NCBI RefSeq assembly: GCF_033473495.1
Contig: NC_088935.1
Location: forward strand, 2,170,001-2,234,000
DNA from: Cercospora beticola
Taxonomy: Eukaryota; Ascomycota; Dothideomycetes; Mycosphaerellales; Mycosphaerellaceae
Direction: 5' to 3'
Length of the DNA: 64,000 nt
Shown here: positions 1 to 10,883 of the stretch, in pieces
Position numbering within the stretch: the first letter of the stretch is position 1
Layout: every line of letters begins with the position of its first letter
Position numbers and translations under genes: made by a program
Notes under the pieces: generated by a model
Databases searched by the model: none
What the model was told of the DNA's origin: nothing
The model's input: the letters and a program-made list of their open reading frames with translations, nothing else

Positions 1-440
1 GAAATTGGACGAATCGGCGTGTACCTTCGGACGTTATCAAGCTGAGTCAATGCAGGGTCGCTGCGAGTAGTATTCACCATGGTTCGTGTTCGCCAGTCCA
101 CGCTAGCTTAGGTGCAGTATATTGTGATGCAGGCGCAAGGAAACGCGGCAGAGGTGGAGGAATTATGGCCAGGTCGCAAATACCGTGAAAGGTATTCGAG
201 TTTGACTAGTAGAACGACGAGTTCCACAGCAGAGTTGAAGTTCGGACTTAAGCGGCTTTTCAATGTGGATCCCGCTGCTTGACGTACATCTCACTTGCGA
301 CTGCGGAACAGCGGGGCATTTGAGGCATCTGCAGGTCGTACGTATGATAGGAAGCCTTGAGCCTTGCAAATCGCCTTTCTCCAACTCAAGCACTGTATTC
401 TCCCGTCTGATCTTATCGCAGCTGTCCACAGATTGCGACA
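1..440. other. Left edge, no gene recognised
   Basis: Several overlapping short frames exist on both strands, but none looks like a conserved protein. The right part is the leader of the dienelactone hydrolase gene that starts at 441. Confidence 0.5.
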
Positions 441-1404
441 ATGTCTTTGAAGCAGTGTTGCGCCACTGGGAGTCTGCACACAGGGACCCCAACCGGAAGA
501 ATCGAAACCCTGCACGGTCTCGACTGCTACATAGCCGATGCTCCCCAAAGTCCACCAAAAGGCATCATAATCATCATTCCAGATGCGTTCGGATGGACAC
601 TGCCCAACAATCGCATTCTCGCCGACGATTACGCCAAGAATGGATTCACGGTGTATTTACCTGAATTCATGCAAGGTAAAAAGTCAAGATACTGTGGACA
701 GGGATTGTCGCTGACGAGTGAGCACAAGGTGTGAACATCCCTCATGATATGATGATCAGTATGAAGGCGATGTCTGCAACAGGCCTTTGGAATCAGATCT
801 ATAAACTCGGACATGCGGCGTACCTCGCTCGCCACTTCATTCCATTCCTGCTGTACAATCGACCTGCAGTGGCTGGGCCACGAGTATGGGACTTCGTCAA
901 GGCTGTCAAGCAGAATGAAGGCAAAGAGCTTCCCATCGGCACTGCTGGCTTCTGCTGGGGCGGACATTTCGTCACGCAGCTTTGCAAGGATGAAATCAAA
1001 GCCGATGACGGCAGTAGACTGACAGTATGCGGTTTCGTGGCGCATCCATCTTTTCTGAAATATCCCGATGATATCGAGGGGGTGGAGTTGCCTTACTCGT
1101 GCGCGGCAGCGGAGCTCGAGGATCCGCAAATGTCGCATGAGCAGGCGAAGCAAACCAGGGAAATCTTAGAGGCGAAGACTGCCAAGCAGAAATCGCAAGG
1201 TATCGAGCATGAGTTTGTGATGTACGAAGGCGTGCATCATGGTTTCGCTGTATGTCCGACCCGGCACTCTTTCCCGCGAAGGCAACTGACGAAGGGCAGG
1301 TCCGCGCAGATGAAGAAGACAAGCACGAAGCAGCTCAGGGAAAGAAGGCAGAGGAACAAGCAGTGCGCTGGTTTACTAGATGGTTTGCCAGTCCACCACC
1401 CTGA
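441..1404 (+). CDS. Dienelactone hydrolase family protein, 3 exons
   Basis: Exons are 441-675, 729-1249 and 1300-1404. Introns of 53 and 50 nt start GTAAAA and GTATGT and end AAG and CAG; the second has a CTGAC branch-like site. The product is 286 residues, a normal size for the cytosolic alpha/beta-hydrolase family that includes carboxymethylenebutenolidase. The nucleophile elbow GFCWGG carries the family's catalytic Cys, and HHGF near the C-terminus supplies the His. An early DAFGW strand also fits. The family hydrolyses dienelactones in aromatic-ring degradation, and many fungal members have no assigned substrate, so the reaction here is inferred. Reading straight through the second intron would replace the true C-terminus (which ends RWFASPPP) with an unrelated tail, so the intron is needed. 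No pathway partner lies next to it. Confidence 0.88.
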
Positions 1405-1724
1405 AGATGCAACCGAAAAGCACCTGTTTCTCTGAGATAATCAACACTTGTCTGCTGATAGGTTCCGAAACGGGCAGAGTTGTGTCGTGGAAGCGTAGTC
1501 CGACGACGGCGTCGTGAGTTTGCAAGAATACTGCAGAGTTGTCTGGGAGTTCGCCACCTACTGGCAACGATTCCAGCTGTTAAATGCCCATGCAATGATA
1601 TCCTCTTCTTAAAATTGGACACGTCCAAGTCCGATCTTGACTCGATCCCTATGGCTGAGGCTTGAAGTCCTAGAGATGAAGTCTATACAGCGGAGCGAGT
1701 GTGTGCTGACAGTTTTGAATACGC
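1405..1724. other. Convergent intergenic spacer
   Basis: About 320 bases between two genes that point at each other. Nothing coding is visible; it probably holds both 3' ends. Confidence 0.5.
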
Positions 1725-2309
1725 TCAAGACGTTTTCTCCTGAACATAGTAGAGTCGTAGATCGCTCATCGCCCCAAAGTAGTCGTCAGGCAAGGCGTCG
1801 TCGCTCGATAACGCAGGTACAATGCTTGCCAGTTTCTCCATGAGAAACTTCGCGTCACCCGCAAGCTCAACAGGCTTTCGAACGACTGTGATCCATAGCC
1901 AGGTGGGGTCTATATGCCAGCAAGCGTGTTTCGTTTGTCGATATATGGAGACACTAATAGCACCCTGCGATGAAGCGCGTTGATTTACTAGAGGTACATA
2001 TCGGATCCAGAAAGAGAAGCGCTTGACAGAATCCAGGTGATGCGCATTGCACAGCAGCCATTTCCTGCCATCATCGGCTTTGCGGCCTTCGGTGTGGAGG
2101 ACAAAGTTATTGCACTCATACCAGAATGGCAAAGACTCGGAGCGCATCTGTCGGCTCACGCGAGTCAAGGCCGGTTGCGTGGCAGAGGTGTAGTAGTCCT
2201 TCTGAAAAGGCTCGAGGCGAAAAGTGACCAGCTGGTCTTCGGTAACCACATGTTCGAATATGAGCGCTCGGATTTCCGTAGGAAGAGTAAGTAGGCGTGC
2301 TAATGACAT
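1725..2309 (-). CDS. F-box-like small protein, single exon
   Basis: A 194-residue uninterrupted frame starting at a genuine ATG. The N-terminus reads LLTLPTEIRALIFEHV, a hydrophobic leucine/proline start shared by the large set of F-box-like (2EXR-type) proteins in Dothideomycetes. It is followed by a TRVSRQMRSESLPFWY segment that typically follows in these proteins. The rest has no recognisable domain. F-box-like starts often mediate SCF ubiquitin-ligase assembly, but Skp1 binding is not shown for this short fungal type. A second, different member lies at 5966-6709. Such genes are often lineage-specific and multiply quickly. Confidence 0.7.
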   Translation of the reverse strand: MSLARLLTLPTEIRALIFEHVVTEDQLVTFRLEPFQKDYYTSATQPALTRVSRQMRSESLPFWYECNNFVLHTEGRKADDGRKWLLCNAHHLDSVKRFSFWIRYVPLVNQRASSQGAISVSIYRQTKHACWHIDPTWLWITVVRKPVELAGDAKFLMEKLASIVPALSSDDALPDDYFGAMSDLRLYYVQEKTS

Positions 2310-2471
2310 GTCTCAGACAGTTCTCTGCGGCGCTATTACGCCGCTTCGCTAGGCTGAGGAGCAGAGGATGCTTTGGCTTGCGGAGAGAAGAATGCTCCTC
2401 GCGTTTGCTCTGTCCGAAAGTAGTCTTGCCTCATTCGGATCCCACCGGCACGAGCTTGTCGAAAGCCGACC

Positions 2472-2906
2472 TCATGAATTAGGAAGGCTCGATGTCTTCA
2501 GAGCAAGGGAGTCGTTCCCTGCGATCGCTTTGGAGTGGTATTGACGGCAAACCAGACAGGTGCCGTAAAGGCGAAATGGCGAAGCATCAACAAGATTACG
2601 CGGAGAGCCGCGTTTTGCAGTGAATATAGTGCAGTTCCGGGCGATAGCGGACATGTCACGAAGGATCAGATCGTAGCACTGTAAGACAAAGGCACATTTG
2701 CGTCAGATGATTCCAACAGCAATGATCCCATATCGGCTTACATCTGTTTCCGACGCCGATGCCGGCCGATGCCAAGACCAGACATTCTCTATGGCTTGGG
2801 TCTCGCGCATGTTCATGATTTCATCCAACATAACTATGAAATCATCTGAAAGGCCAACGGAACGTGTAACACGTTGAGACATACTGGGTACATTGTAGTG
2901 CTTCAT
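2472..2906 (-). CDS. Possible two-exon gene of unknown function, 5' end uncertain
   Basis: Two open segments on the minus strand join cleanly. The upstream segment runs in frame down to 2742. An intron at 2679-2741 starts GTAAGC, contains CTGAC and ends TTACAG. The second exon, 2472-2678, continues in phase 0 to a TGA. Around the junction the joined protein reads PASASETD then CYDLILRDM, and the composition looks protein-like. I do not recognise the family. The start is unclear. The first ATG is at 2906, but the same frame stays open to about 2978 and enters the last codons of the next gene upstream, so a further 5' exon or a truncated gene is possible. Low confidence. Confidence 0.35.
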
Positions 2907-2992
2907 ATGAACTGTGTAGAGCTCCTTTGTGCCTTGCACGTTGACAATCCCCAGAACGAAATGGAACGTCTTTCGCCGTGAGCTCCAGTGAC

Positions 2993-3555
2993 CTAGACGG
3001 AGGTATCGTTCAACTTCGCCTTCTTTATCCCTTCATTCTCGTCCTCGTCGTCCTCAGCCTTGCGCTTTCTCTCCAAGCTTTCCTTCTTCAGCTTCGCCTC
3101 ACTCTGCAGCTTTTCCAAGAATCCTTGCGCCTTAGAACGGTCGTGTGCTTCTTCCTTCGCTCCACTAGCGATAGCAGTGGTCTTCTTATGTTGGGCACGG
3201 GTTCTGGGCTCGGTAGCAGATCGCTTGTTCACCTTGCCTGACCTTCCTATGGTCTGCCCATCCCCACAAAAGACCTTGCTGTTGCTGGCTTCCTTCCTCG
3301 CTTGGCCATCTTCATCGTCTTCAGATGACGAGGCGCTCTCCGCATACAGACTGTCATCACTAGCCTCTGATCTTGCCTACCGGCCTCTTTTGACCTGTTC
3401 GTCCTAACGCGGCGATCAGTCGCAATGGGAAGAGTTTTGGTCCTCAATTTACTCACTTGTTCTGCGCTTTTTGCGCGAATCTGATCCATGGTGCCAAGTT
3501 TGGGCCGACTGGCCTTGGATTTCTGTTTGCCGTTTTTGTGAGCGTTTGGTGCCAT
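2993..3555 (-). CDS. Small basic/acidic low-complexity protein, probably nuclear, 2 exons
   Basis: Exon 1 is 3457-3555 and exon 2 is 2993-3376, giving 160 residues. The intron begins GTGAGT. The nearer acceptor (ending GTTAG) would run into a stop, so the acceptor ending GGTAG at 3377 is used in this model. The N-terminus is Lys-rich (MAPNAHKNGKQKSK), the middle has a Ser/Asp/Glu tract (SASSSEDDEDG), and the C-terminus is a charged probable coiled coil ending EGIKKAKLNDTSV. This composition is common in nucleolar and ribosome-assembly factors, but no family is recognised and the role is unknown. The splice choice is inference. Confidence 0.55.
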
Positions 3556-4656
3556 CTTGAGTGGAACGTCCTAGACGTTAGGCGAGTTGTGTTGGTCGTG
3601 GACGCTGTAGTAGTAAGAATTGGGTGAGTGTTGGATGCTGGAAGTGAACAAGTCCGGCATCGAATGCTAGATGGTAATATTCGCGCTCTCTTGGCGCGCA
3701 TGTGAGGTGAAGACAAAGTAAACACTAATCTGAGCTTCTTCCAGATTCGCGCCCACATCACTTGAAAGCTCTCTGCTATTACAGTTGACATCGCTACCCT
3801 CACTAGTAGGATGCTACGTAACTGAAAGACTACTGAATTGATCCGACTCAGATTGGCAGGCAGGGCTCGAACCCGACGAGGAGGATCTGGAGGCGGGGAA
3901 CGGCTCGTCAATTGCACAAAGTAGATCTTCGAGTGAGGAGGCAGAAAACCGAGATATGCATGAGCGTCCGCGGTGATGGTAGGCATGCAGGAAAATTTCG
4001 ACGCTGGAGGAATAAGCCAGCAAATTCAATATTTCTCGTGCCATAGTCCATGATCATATACGGTGACTAGAACAAGGCGTTCACTTGCCTTGGGACGAGG
4101 AAGAGGGCTAAAGTGAACCATGCTTGGGCGTGGCTAGCACGAAGGAGATCGCCGCCGCTTTCGACTTCGGACAGAGGGCTTTTGGCTATCCGAGGTGTAC
4201 GCTGATTTTAAGGTGCCTGATTTAACGTGTAAGACGTTGCACACCTGGGAAAGGCTGCGATAGTGAACGCTTGATGGTGAAGACCAGTGAGGATGGTGAG
4301 TGATGACTGTCCTTTGAGTGGTAGTCCTTCATGGGCATTGCTGACCTGTGTTAGACAATTTTTGCGTAAGCACACCGCCGAGCCTGAGGACATATGGAGC
4401 ATATCGGCGGTCGTGGAACGCAAGTCCAGAGAATGTTTTTATCCAGCTTCCGAGCAGGAACAAGCGGAGGCAGGGCGTGTTGGAACTTTGAGTACAGAAG
4501 TCGGTTGTCTTGGCAATAGACCGGGTGGGCGGGTTGATACGCCTAATAACGGTTATGCGATACTTCCAAAACATAATCACGCCTTCTCCGTCTTTGGCCG
4601 CACTTCTCCTCCCCGTCCTTGCTCTGCAACACATTGTCACTCTTTCCTCTCTCCTC
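3556..4656. other. Divergent intergenic region, no clear gene
   Basis: About 1.1 kb between divergent genes. A 76-codon minus-strand frame with a real ATG (3814-4044; MAREILNLLAYSSS) is open but has no recognisable features. I do not call it a gene. The right part is leader for the methyltransferase gene. Confidence 0.4.
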
Positions 4657-5793
4657 ATGAGGCTGCTGGGCTCACAATCCCGCGCACTGCTGTTCCAACG
4701 TGCCCTGAAACCCTCATTCGGCCGCCCGTTCAGCGATCGCCCTTTCCAGCCCGAGGATCGCGTGCTGCTTCGCAACAAGAATGACCGAACTGCTCCGCCC
4801 ATTTTGACGCGTCCCTTGCGACCTGGGAGACGCGTCGAGTCGCACCGAGGTGTGGTCTTGCACGACGATATCATCGGCCGCCAGGTGAGAGATGTCGTTC
4901 AGGCTCAGACGCCGCGAAGCTCTCGTGGCAATGTCGGAGCTCAATACCGTCTACACCACGTAACCTTGGACGACTATTGCCGCCTCACCAGGCGACTCGT
5001 CACTCCCATCTACCCTTCTGATGCCAATTTGATTGTCAGTCTGCTGGATCTGCACTCGCCGCACGAAGATGAGCGTATTGAGATCCTCGAAGCCGGTACT
5101 GGCCACGGTGCGCTGACAATGCACTTGAGCCGTGCCATTCGTGGTACTGGAAACGCCTGCCTTCATACCATCGAAGTCTCGCCAAAATTCTCAGCCCATG
5201 CCCAGGAGGTGGTCAAGGGCTTTCGTGGCGGCATCTATGCCGAGAACGTGAACTTTCACGTAGGCGACGTCAGCGAATGGGTGCGCAAAGAGCAAGAATC
5301 GCGCCAGAGCGGTGGTGACCCTTTCCTTTCGCATGCCTTTTTGGACTTGCCCAACGCAGACTCTCATCTGCAAACCATCGCTCAAGCAATCAAGACGGAT
5401 GGATCACTCATCGTATTCAACCCAAGTATTACGCAGATCATACAATGTGCCACAAAGGTCAAAGAGAACGGCATTCAGCTCGATCTCGATACTGTGGTTG
5501 AACTCGGCTTGAATGGGAGCAGTGGTGGACGCGAATGGGACGTGCGGTTCGTGCGTCCTCGCGCCACGTTAAGAAAGGACCACGAGCAAGACCTACAAGA
5601 AGCTCAGCCTTCCGATGAGGCTTCGCCTGGCGCCGTCGACGAGGATCCGGTCGTATCGACGAGCACACCCGTCGAAGATGCTACAGACATGCACAAGTGG
5701 TCTCTTGTATGCAGACCGAAGGTAGGTGACCGCATTACAGGCGGAGGTTTTCTCGGTGTTTGGCGAAAGCACCGTGATATGCGAGACCTGTAG
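4657..5793 (+). CDS. tRNA (adenine-58-N1) methyltransferase-like protein, probably mitochondrial
   Basis: Single exon. The frame is open from an ATG at 4510. The ATG at 4657 is preferred because it gives an Arg/Ser-rich, acid-free N-terminus (MRLLGSQSRALLFQR) that looks like a mitochondrial presequence. The protein is then 378 residues. A class-I SAM-binding motif is seen in EILEAGTGHGALTMHL, followed by HTIEVSP (acidic end of strand 2) and HAFLDLPN, where GCD14/TRM61 enzymes carry a D-x-P motif. The family methylates A58 of the tRNA T-loop. The C-terminal region contains an acidic, low-complexity stretch and ends GGGFLGVWRKHRD. The bacterial-type and TRMT61B-like members act alone; whether this one needs a TRM6 partner cannot be told. 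It may be a divergent paralogue. Confidence 0.75.
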   Translation: MRLLGSQSRALLFQRALKPSFGRPFSDRPFQPEDRVLLRNKNDRTAPPILTRPLRPGRRVESHRGVVLHDDIIGRQVRDVVQAQTPRSSRGNVGAQYRLHHVTLDDYCRLTRRLVTPIYPSDANLIVSLLDLHSPHEDERIEILEAGTGHGALTMHLSRAIRGTGNACLHTIEVSPKFSAHAQEVVKGFRGGIYAENVNFHVGDVSEWVRKEQESRQSGGDPFLSHAFLDLPNADSHLQTIAQAIKTDGSLIVFNPSITQIIQCATKVKENGIQLDLDTVVELGLNGSSGGREWDVRFVRPRATLRKDHEQDLQEAQPSDEASPGAVDEDPVVSTSTPVEDATDMHKWSLVCRPKVGDRITGGGFLGVWRKHRDMRDL

Positions 5794-5965
5794 CAAAGTC
5801 GTGGATGGAAGTGAATGGTCACCTGCCGCTCTCGTTAAATTGTAGTGACACTGCAGTAAGACATTCACTTCCGCAACAAGCTCTCCTCTCCTACAACTTG
5901 AACCTCAATCCGCGGCATTAACATCCAGCATCACAGAGAGACACCTTCCGCGGAAGCAGTGTTCG

Positions 5966-6709
5966 ATGGCTGCCACCAAATCAAGGAAACGTCGAGGCGC
6001 TGGGAAGACGGCGGACTCGAGGACCGCCTCACCAGCGACAACATCCGCCTCGAACCCGAAGCAGCGCTACGAGCTTCGCTCAGCAACACGTCTGGCTGTA
6101 CGAGCACCTACAGGCTTTCTCGATATTCCCGCCGAATTGCGCAGTCATGTCTATGACATGTGTCTCGAAACCTACCCGAGCATCAAGCTACACGCCAACC
6201 AACGAGTCACATCAGACTGTCCTCTAGTCCGAGTCAACAAACAGCTCCGCGACGAGTTCATGAGCAGAGCGGCCCACCGAGCCCCCATTGTTGAAACGCT
6301 GATCAAAGTATTCAACTTCGCCCACGTTATCAAATTCCTCAATCGCCTCAACGACAAAGCTATCCAAGCGTTCGAGTGTCCCCAGAATGGCCCGAGCTCG
6401 AGAAGCTATGTCATCCGCCTTCAGGTTAGCACAAAGAACGATGAGGGATTCGAGATTGAGGCCGATACGGACGAGCTGCGTCGCTGGTTGAAGCGATTCG
6501 AGAAAGTCAGCAAGAAGGGCTCCAAGATCGACTTTACGTACGTCAAATTGATTGACGAGTGGGTGAACTTTGGGGCACGGAAGCAGTTGTTCATCAGAAT
6601 GGGGTTGCGAAGCGTCTGGGCATGGGCAGGAAGATGGCAGGGGCTGGCTCCTCCACTGGCGGGTCCGATGGTGCGCGAGGGAGGGAAGATATACGAGGCT
6701 TTGGACTGA
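5966..6709 (+). CDS. F-box-like protein with basic N-terminal tail
   Basis: A 247-residue single-exon frame. A basic, Ser/Thr-rich tail (MAATKSRKRRGAGKTA) precedes the core GFLDIPAELRSHVYDMCLE, the F-box-like signature typical of short Dothideomycete proteins. SDCPLVRVNKQLRDEFM follows as in that group. The remaining alpha/beta-looking part has no named domain. It is the second F-box-like gene in the first 7 kb but is not a close copy of the one at 1725-2309. Third codon positions shift towards G in the last quarter. The function is unknown; a ubiquitin-ligase adaptor role is only a family-level inference. Confidence 0.72.
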   Translation: MAATKSRKRRGAGKTADSRTASPATTSASNPKQRYELRSATRLAVRAPTGFLDIPAELRSHVYDMCLETYPSIKLHANQRVTSDCPLVRVNKQLRDEFMSRAAHRAPIVETLIKVFNFAHVIKFLNRLNDKAIQAFECPQNGPSSRSYVIRLQVSTKNDEGFEIEADTDELRRWLKRFEKVSKKGSKIDFTYVKLIDEWVNFGARKQLFIRMGLRSVWAWAGRWQGLAPPLAGPMVREGGKIYEALD

Positions 6710-7215
6710 AGAACTGAACTTTCGCTTGGCTGGAAGATGTTTGTCAAAGAATCAGCGGGCAATGGATGGTGTCACAGTAAAACAGGCATGGTGCTGAGCA
6801 GCATCGTCCCCGACGAACATGGCGTAAGTTCATCGCTTGTGCGCGCGCTCTTGCATGAGGTTTGGGGGTTTCAAACCGCTATCGAGGCGACTTTTCTTTT
6901 TGCTTTATCGTCAATTACAGCGCCGTTGTAAGTACTGAGCTCTCGCCGCGATGTCAACGTAGAGAACATAGATCTGCTCATCAATCCAGGTCGGCCGCCA
7001 CAACGTCTACCTTGTTCCACGTTCATAGAGCTAACTCTGCTCCTTTGGTGGGCCAAATACATTAATTCGATACAGAGGCTTGCCTGAGATAGGATCACCT
7101 TCCGGTGCCGACTTTGCAACGGAAAGTTCAAACACAGGACATACGGTAGCTTTTGCCCCGACCTGACCTTCGTCGCTCCGGAACCTTGCTCCGAAGACTG
7201 CTACTCTGCATGGAT
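6710..7215. other. Intergenic, nothing recognised
   Basis: About 500 bases with short overlapping frames on both strands and no recognisable product. Confidence 0.45.
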
Positions 7216-8345
7216 ATGGGTTGTGTCGAGTCTAAATCGATGTCTCAGAAACGCTTCACTGCTGTCTTCTGCGTATGACTATGTCCAAAGGATGATCACG
7301 TCCTCAGCTTCGTGGACATCATGGCAAGGCGAATGGTGCCGGGCTTGCGAGGAAAGATGGCTCCCAGTCTCAGCACCACTCAGACAGGTTTGGCGCATGG
7401 TGGTCAAGTATTCCCCATCCACACATCAGGATTGCAAGAACCAGTACATCGAGCACACGGCAATGCGGATCTACGTGCACCTGAAGCAAATGGTTCAAGA
7501 AGGACAACTCATTCCAGTTACATGGCGACCGAAACAGTGGCTCGGGTTCTGTGTGCTAAATCACATCTCCTTCACCTACCTGAGCCGCGCAATGTCCGAA
7601 GGCACTCACTCTTGGGATGCCACTTTTTGCAAGGATCTTGCAGTGGTTGTCTAATCTGCCTACTCCGCTAGAGTCGGTGACGTTGCACTTACACTGGGGT
7701 GCCAGATGCACCATCGATTCGCTGAAGGACGTCGTCCTCTGTCGAAAGAGCGGCCATCAACGCCCTCTCAGCGTCCAAGGCCTTGAATTGAACGTTATTC
7801 TGCGCTACACCAAAAGCCACGAGCCAGTCACGCATGCTTGTTTCCCCTCTTAAGTGTCACTCAGGGTACGCTGAAGACTCGCAACACTACTCCTACAATC
7901 TCCGTGCCACCAAACCACTCAATGACAAATTGGGGCCTATGATAGCACAAACGCCGTATGTCCCGCTTCGTCAGGCGCACAAGAAAGTCGGTACAGACGT
8001 CTATATGGCCGAACACCAACTTGACTCCACTGACACCTCCGTCCGCCAGAAGGCACGGAGATTTGAACTTGATGCATGTTCAAAGAGTATGGCGGGTTCT
8101 GCAATTGCTTCTGCAGGTGTCGAGCTACCTTCAACTCGTACGACGTTGCGAGAACAAGAAACACAGCTACTGGACGTGCAACACATGAGGTCCACACTCT
8201 ATCGAGTAAAGCCACAACAATCAGCTCGCACACAAGTTTCGACACGCTCACAGATAGCGAAGATCACAAGGACCATAACCCAGACGAAGACGAAGATTCA
8301 GAGCATGCGATGCGCTCAGGCGCCATGGCAAGCCAAACGCAGTAG
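7216..8345 (+). pseudogene. Uncertain coding locus, intron-rich or decayed
   Basis: Coding-like segments appear in successive plus-strand frames. At 7216 an ATG starts MGCVESKSMSQK, which resembles an N-myristoylation signal. The segment 7320-7654 contains EHTAMRIYVHLKQMVQEG. The segment 7630-7853 contains LPTPLESVTLHLHWGAR, similar in feel to LRR or F-box-like proteins. The segment 7834-8200 contains KKVGTDVYMAEHQLDST, and an acidic C-terminal tail lies before a stop at 8345. I could not connect them with convincing introns: the candidate introns are only 35-40 nt and have poor donors. It is either a multi-exon gene I cannot resolve or a degenerate one. No function is assigned. Confidence 0.3.
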
Positions 8346-8404
8346 ACTTTCTAGTATGATTCTGTATCATCTAATGTAGTCTTCTATCATATTGCGGACA
8401 ATGT

Positions 8405-9909
8405 CTAAGCGCCAGCATACGGCGTAGGCACCGCGCTGGTGATATCGATGTATCCATATTTAGCCTTCTCGCTGTCCTCAGCAAGAGCCTGGCCCCAAGT
8501 TGACATGTCCTTCTGGAAGGCCTCAACGTTCTGATCATCTGAGAGATCAATCGGCTCCTGGTCCTTGCCAATCTGTCGGATTTGCGTGCCAGCCACAACA
8601 TTTGTGATGCCGAAGTTCTCCTGATCGATCTTTTGGAGAATGGCGCCCTTCACTTTACCCGCGAGGATGTCCTTGGTAAGTCGGGGTTCCTGGCAAACAG
8701 GACGCGCAAGCCCGACACCATCGACAGTTTCTAGGGCGTGAACCATGGCGCCTGCGGTCTTGAAACCTCCCGTGACGTACGTCTTAGTCTTTGACAGTGC
8801 TGGCACAATCTGCTCTGCGAATTCGAGGAAAAAGCTTTCTCTCTTCTTCGTGCTCTCGCGCTGGTGAGATGAGTTGAACGCGAGCTTCTCGTAAGTGCCG
8901 CCTGAGAGCTCAATGAAGTCGAATTTGTTCTGCTCAAGCAATGAGGAGATCTCCTTCGCTTCTTCTGGAGTGAAACCCTTGTCTTGGAACTCAACCGAGT
9001 TGAGCTTGATGCCGAGGATAAAGTCTGGCTTGGTTCGTTTGCGGATTTCTTGGGCGATCTCGAGGATCAAGCGAGCACGGTTCTCCAGTGAGCCACCATA
9101 CTGATCAGTGCGTTGGTTCGTGGTCGGGCTCAGGAATTGAGCAAGCAAATAGCCATGGGCGCCGTGCAACTGCACTCCGTCCCAGCCCGCCTTTTCCAAA
9201 TACTCGGCTTGATGTGAGAATCCCTCGATGATGTTCTTGATGTCCTCCTCGGCAGCGGCCCTTGGCTGCGCGAATTTCATGCCCATGATGTCTCCTGTAA
9301 ATGATTAGCTCATGTTCAAATACCAGCATCATCTCATTAGGCAAGCTGTATAAGTGACCTCTATTGAGCACACTGGGCAACTTACCTTTTAACTGAACAT
9401 TACTTGCAGAGATTGGATGTGGCTGGATATCCTCCGACACTTGACGACCAGGATGCGAGATTTGTCCAACCATAAGGCTGCCATGACGCTTTCCCTCTGT
9501 TGCCATAGCTGCGAAACGCTCGAATCGTTCACCCTCGTATGGTGCGCCTCTAGGGATGATGGGATTGCCACGAGCCTAGTGGTACTCAGTCAGCTGATGA
9601 TCCAGCCGCGTGATACTGTCACATAGCAAGTGTTCTCCTTCTCACCTCAAGATGATCGTATTCGAACATGATGTTCCCGCTAAGTATCAACCCCAGCTGA
9701 CCCTCGCCCCATCTCTTGTATACATTGACCAAGTTCTTGCTGGGAACACCTCTGTTCTCCAATGTCTTTGCGTCCCACGACGACAGGCGCTCTGTCATGG
9801 CGCCTTTGAGGAATCGATTGGGGGCTGTCTTGCCGCTGAACTCGAAGTTCAATGGCTTGCCCAGGGGCGAGACATCGACATCGTCGGACTCGAATCGTGG
9901 TGGTGACAT
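8405..9909 (-). CDS. NADH:flavin oxidoreductase, Old Yellow Enzyme family, 3 exons
   Basis: Exons are 9646-9909, 9386-9575 and 8405-9294, giving 447 residues. Both introns have consensus donors (GTGAG, GTAAG) and CTAG or CAG acceptors. The FMN-binding (beta/alpha)8 barrel is recognised from NRFLKGAMTERLSSWD near the N-terminus, QISHPGRQ, the active-site region GVQLHGAHGYLLAQFLSP (His and Tyr) and NQRTDQYGGSLENRARL, all typical of OYE-like enzymes. A C-terminal GLARPVCQEP matches the FMN-phosphate end of the barrel. The family reduces activated C=C bonds with NAD(P)H; the natural substrate is unknown. The enzyme is probably cytosolic, as there is no signal peptide. The ATG at 9909 is chosen because it gives a family-like start; the frame is open further upstream. 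Confidence 0.9.
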
Positions 9910-10883
9910 GGCGCCTGTGGGTGTAGTGAGTGCAGGATGGGATTGGTAGAAAGAGCAATTGCGGACAGTGTTACAAAAGTAATGAAATAGTTGGGAAATG
10001 CAGGAAAGCACGAAGAATACTTGTACGGAAAGCCATAGATCTCAGCTTGTGATTAGAAATGCATCGAATGGACTAGGCATCGCGACAGCTGTGGTCCCTT
10101 CCGGCAGTGAGCGAGTGGGCTAGAGAAACTAGAGAGTCGATCAACGTCATGGCCATGTTTTTCAATGACGTTCTTCCAGCAACTGCCGTTGTCCTGGGTG
10201 GCCGCGTGGAAGTTGATCCGCTCAGTGCGTTCAAGTCTCGTCAGTCCTGCGTGCATCGCTCGGAGATTTCAGGCTCATGCCGACTGAGCTGCGTTGCAAG
10301 TTGAAGGTGTGGTTAATAAGTCACTCTTATGCATGAGGTGGGGTGGAAACTACCAGCGGGGTCCGATCGCACTTGCCTCGGAGTATCACTCAGCCGCCAA
10401 GACGTGCCAGAGTCAATGGTAAGAGCAACATGCAGCTGCTCGGCCAAGTGGCTGGTGCCAGAGACAATGTGATACAAGAAGAAACTGAATACTGAGATCT
10501 GAGATTTGAAACGGGGAAATAAGACCGTGAGTATAGTCGTACATCTATCGGCTGCATTCGCAAGCTGAGCTTCACGAAGAGCCCTCTCGATTATTCGTAA
10601 GGTCGTCACATCCGCCATATATGTACAAGGAGAGTTCCTTGTCAGATGCGTGCGCTCTTCATCGCCAGAGCAGAGATTTGGGATATCAGATTAACCTTTT
10701 CCACCCGTGCCCAGAGAAAGATGAAAAATGAAAAGTCGTTCTGCCAAGGTCGCCGGCAGAAGGTATTCGTGTTTCGAACGGACCTCCGCGGGCTCAAGCC
10801 AACGAGCAGAGGTTACATTGTCTCATCGGAGGAATATATGCTTTCGTGACAGTTATTCGGCTGATAGCAGTGGTAGATCGGTA
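9910..10883. other. Intergenic region upstream of the OYE gene
   Basis: About 970 bases between the OYE start and the 3' end of the Zn2Cys6 regulator, both on the minus strand. Only short unsupported frames are seen. Confidence 0.5.

Noticed and set aside
3814..4044. 76-codon minus-strand frame MAREILNLLAYSSS
   Set aside because: True ATG and fair composition, but no homologue recognised and it lies in a divergent promoter region; left out as a gene.
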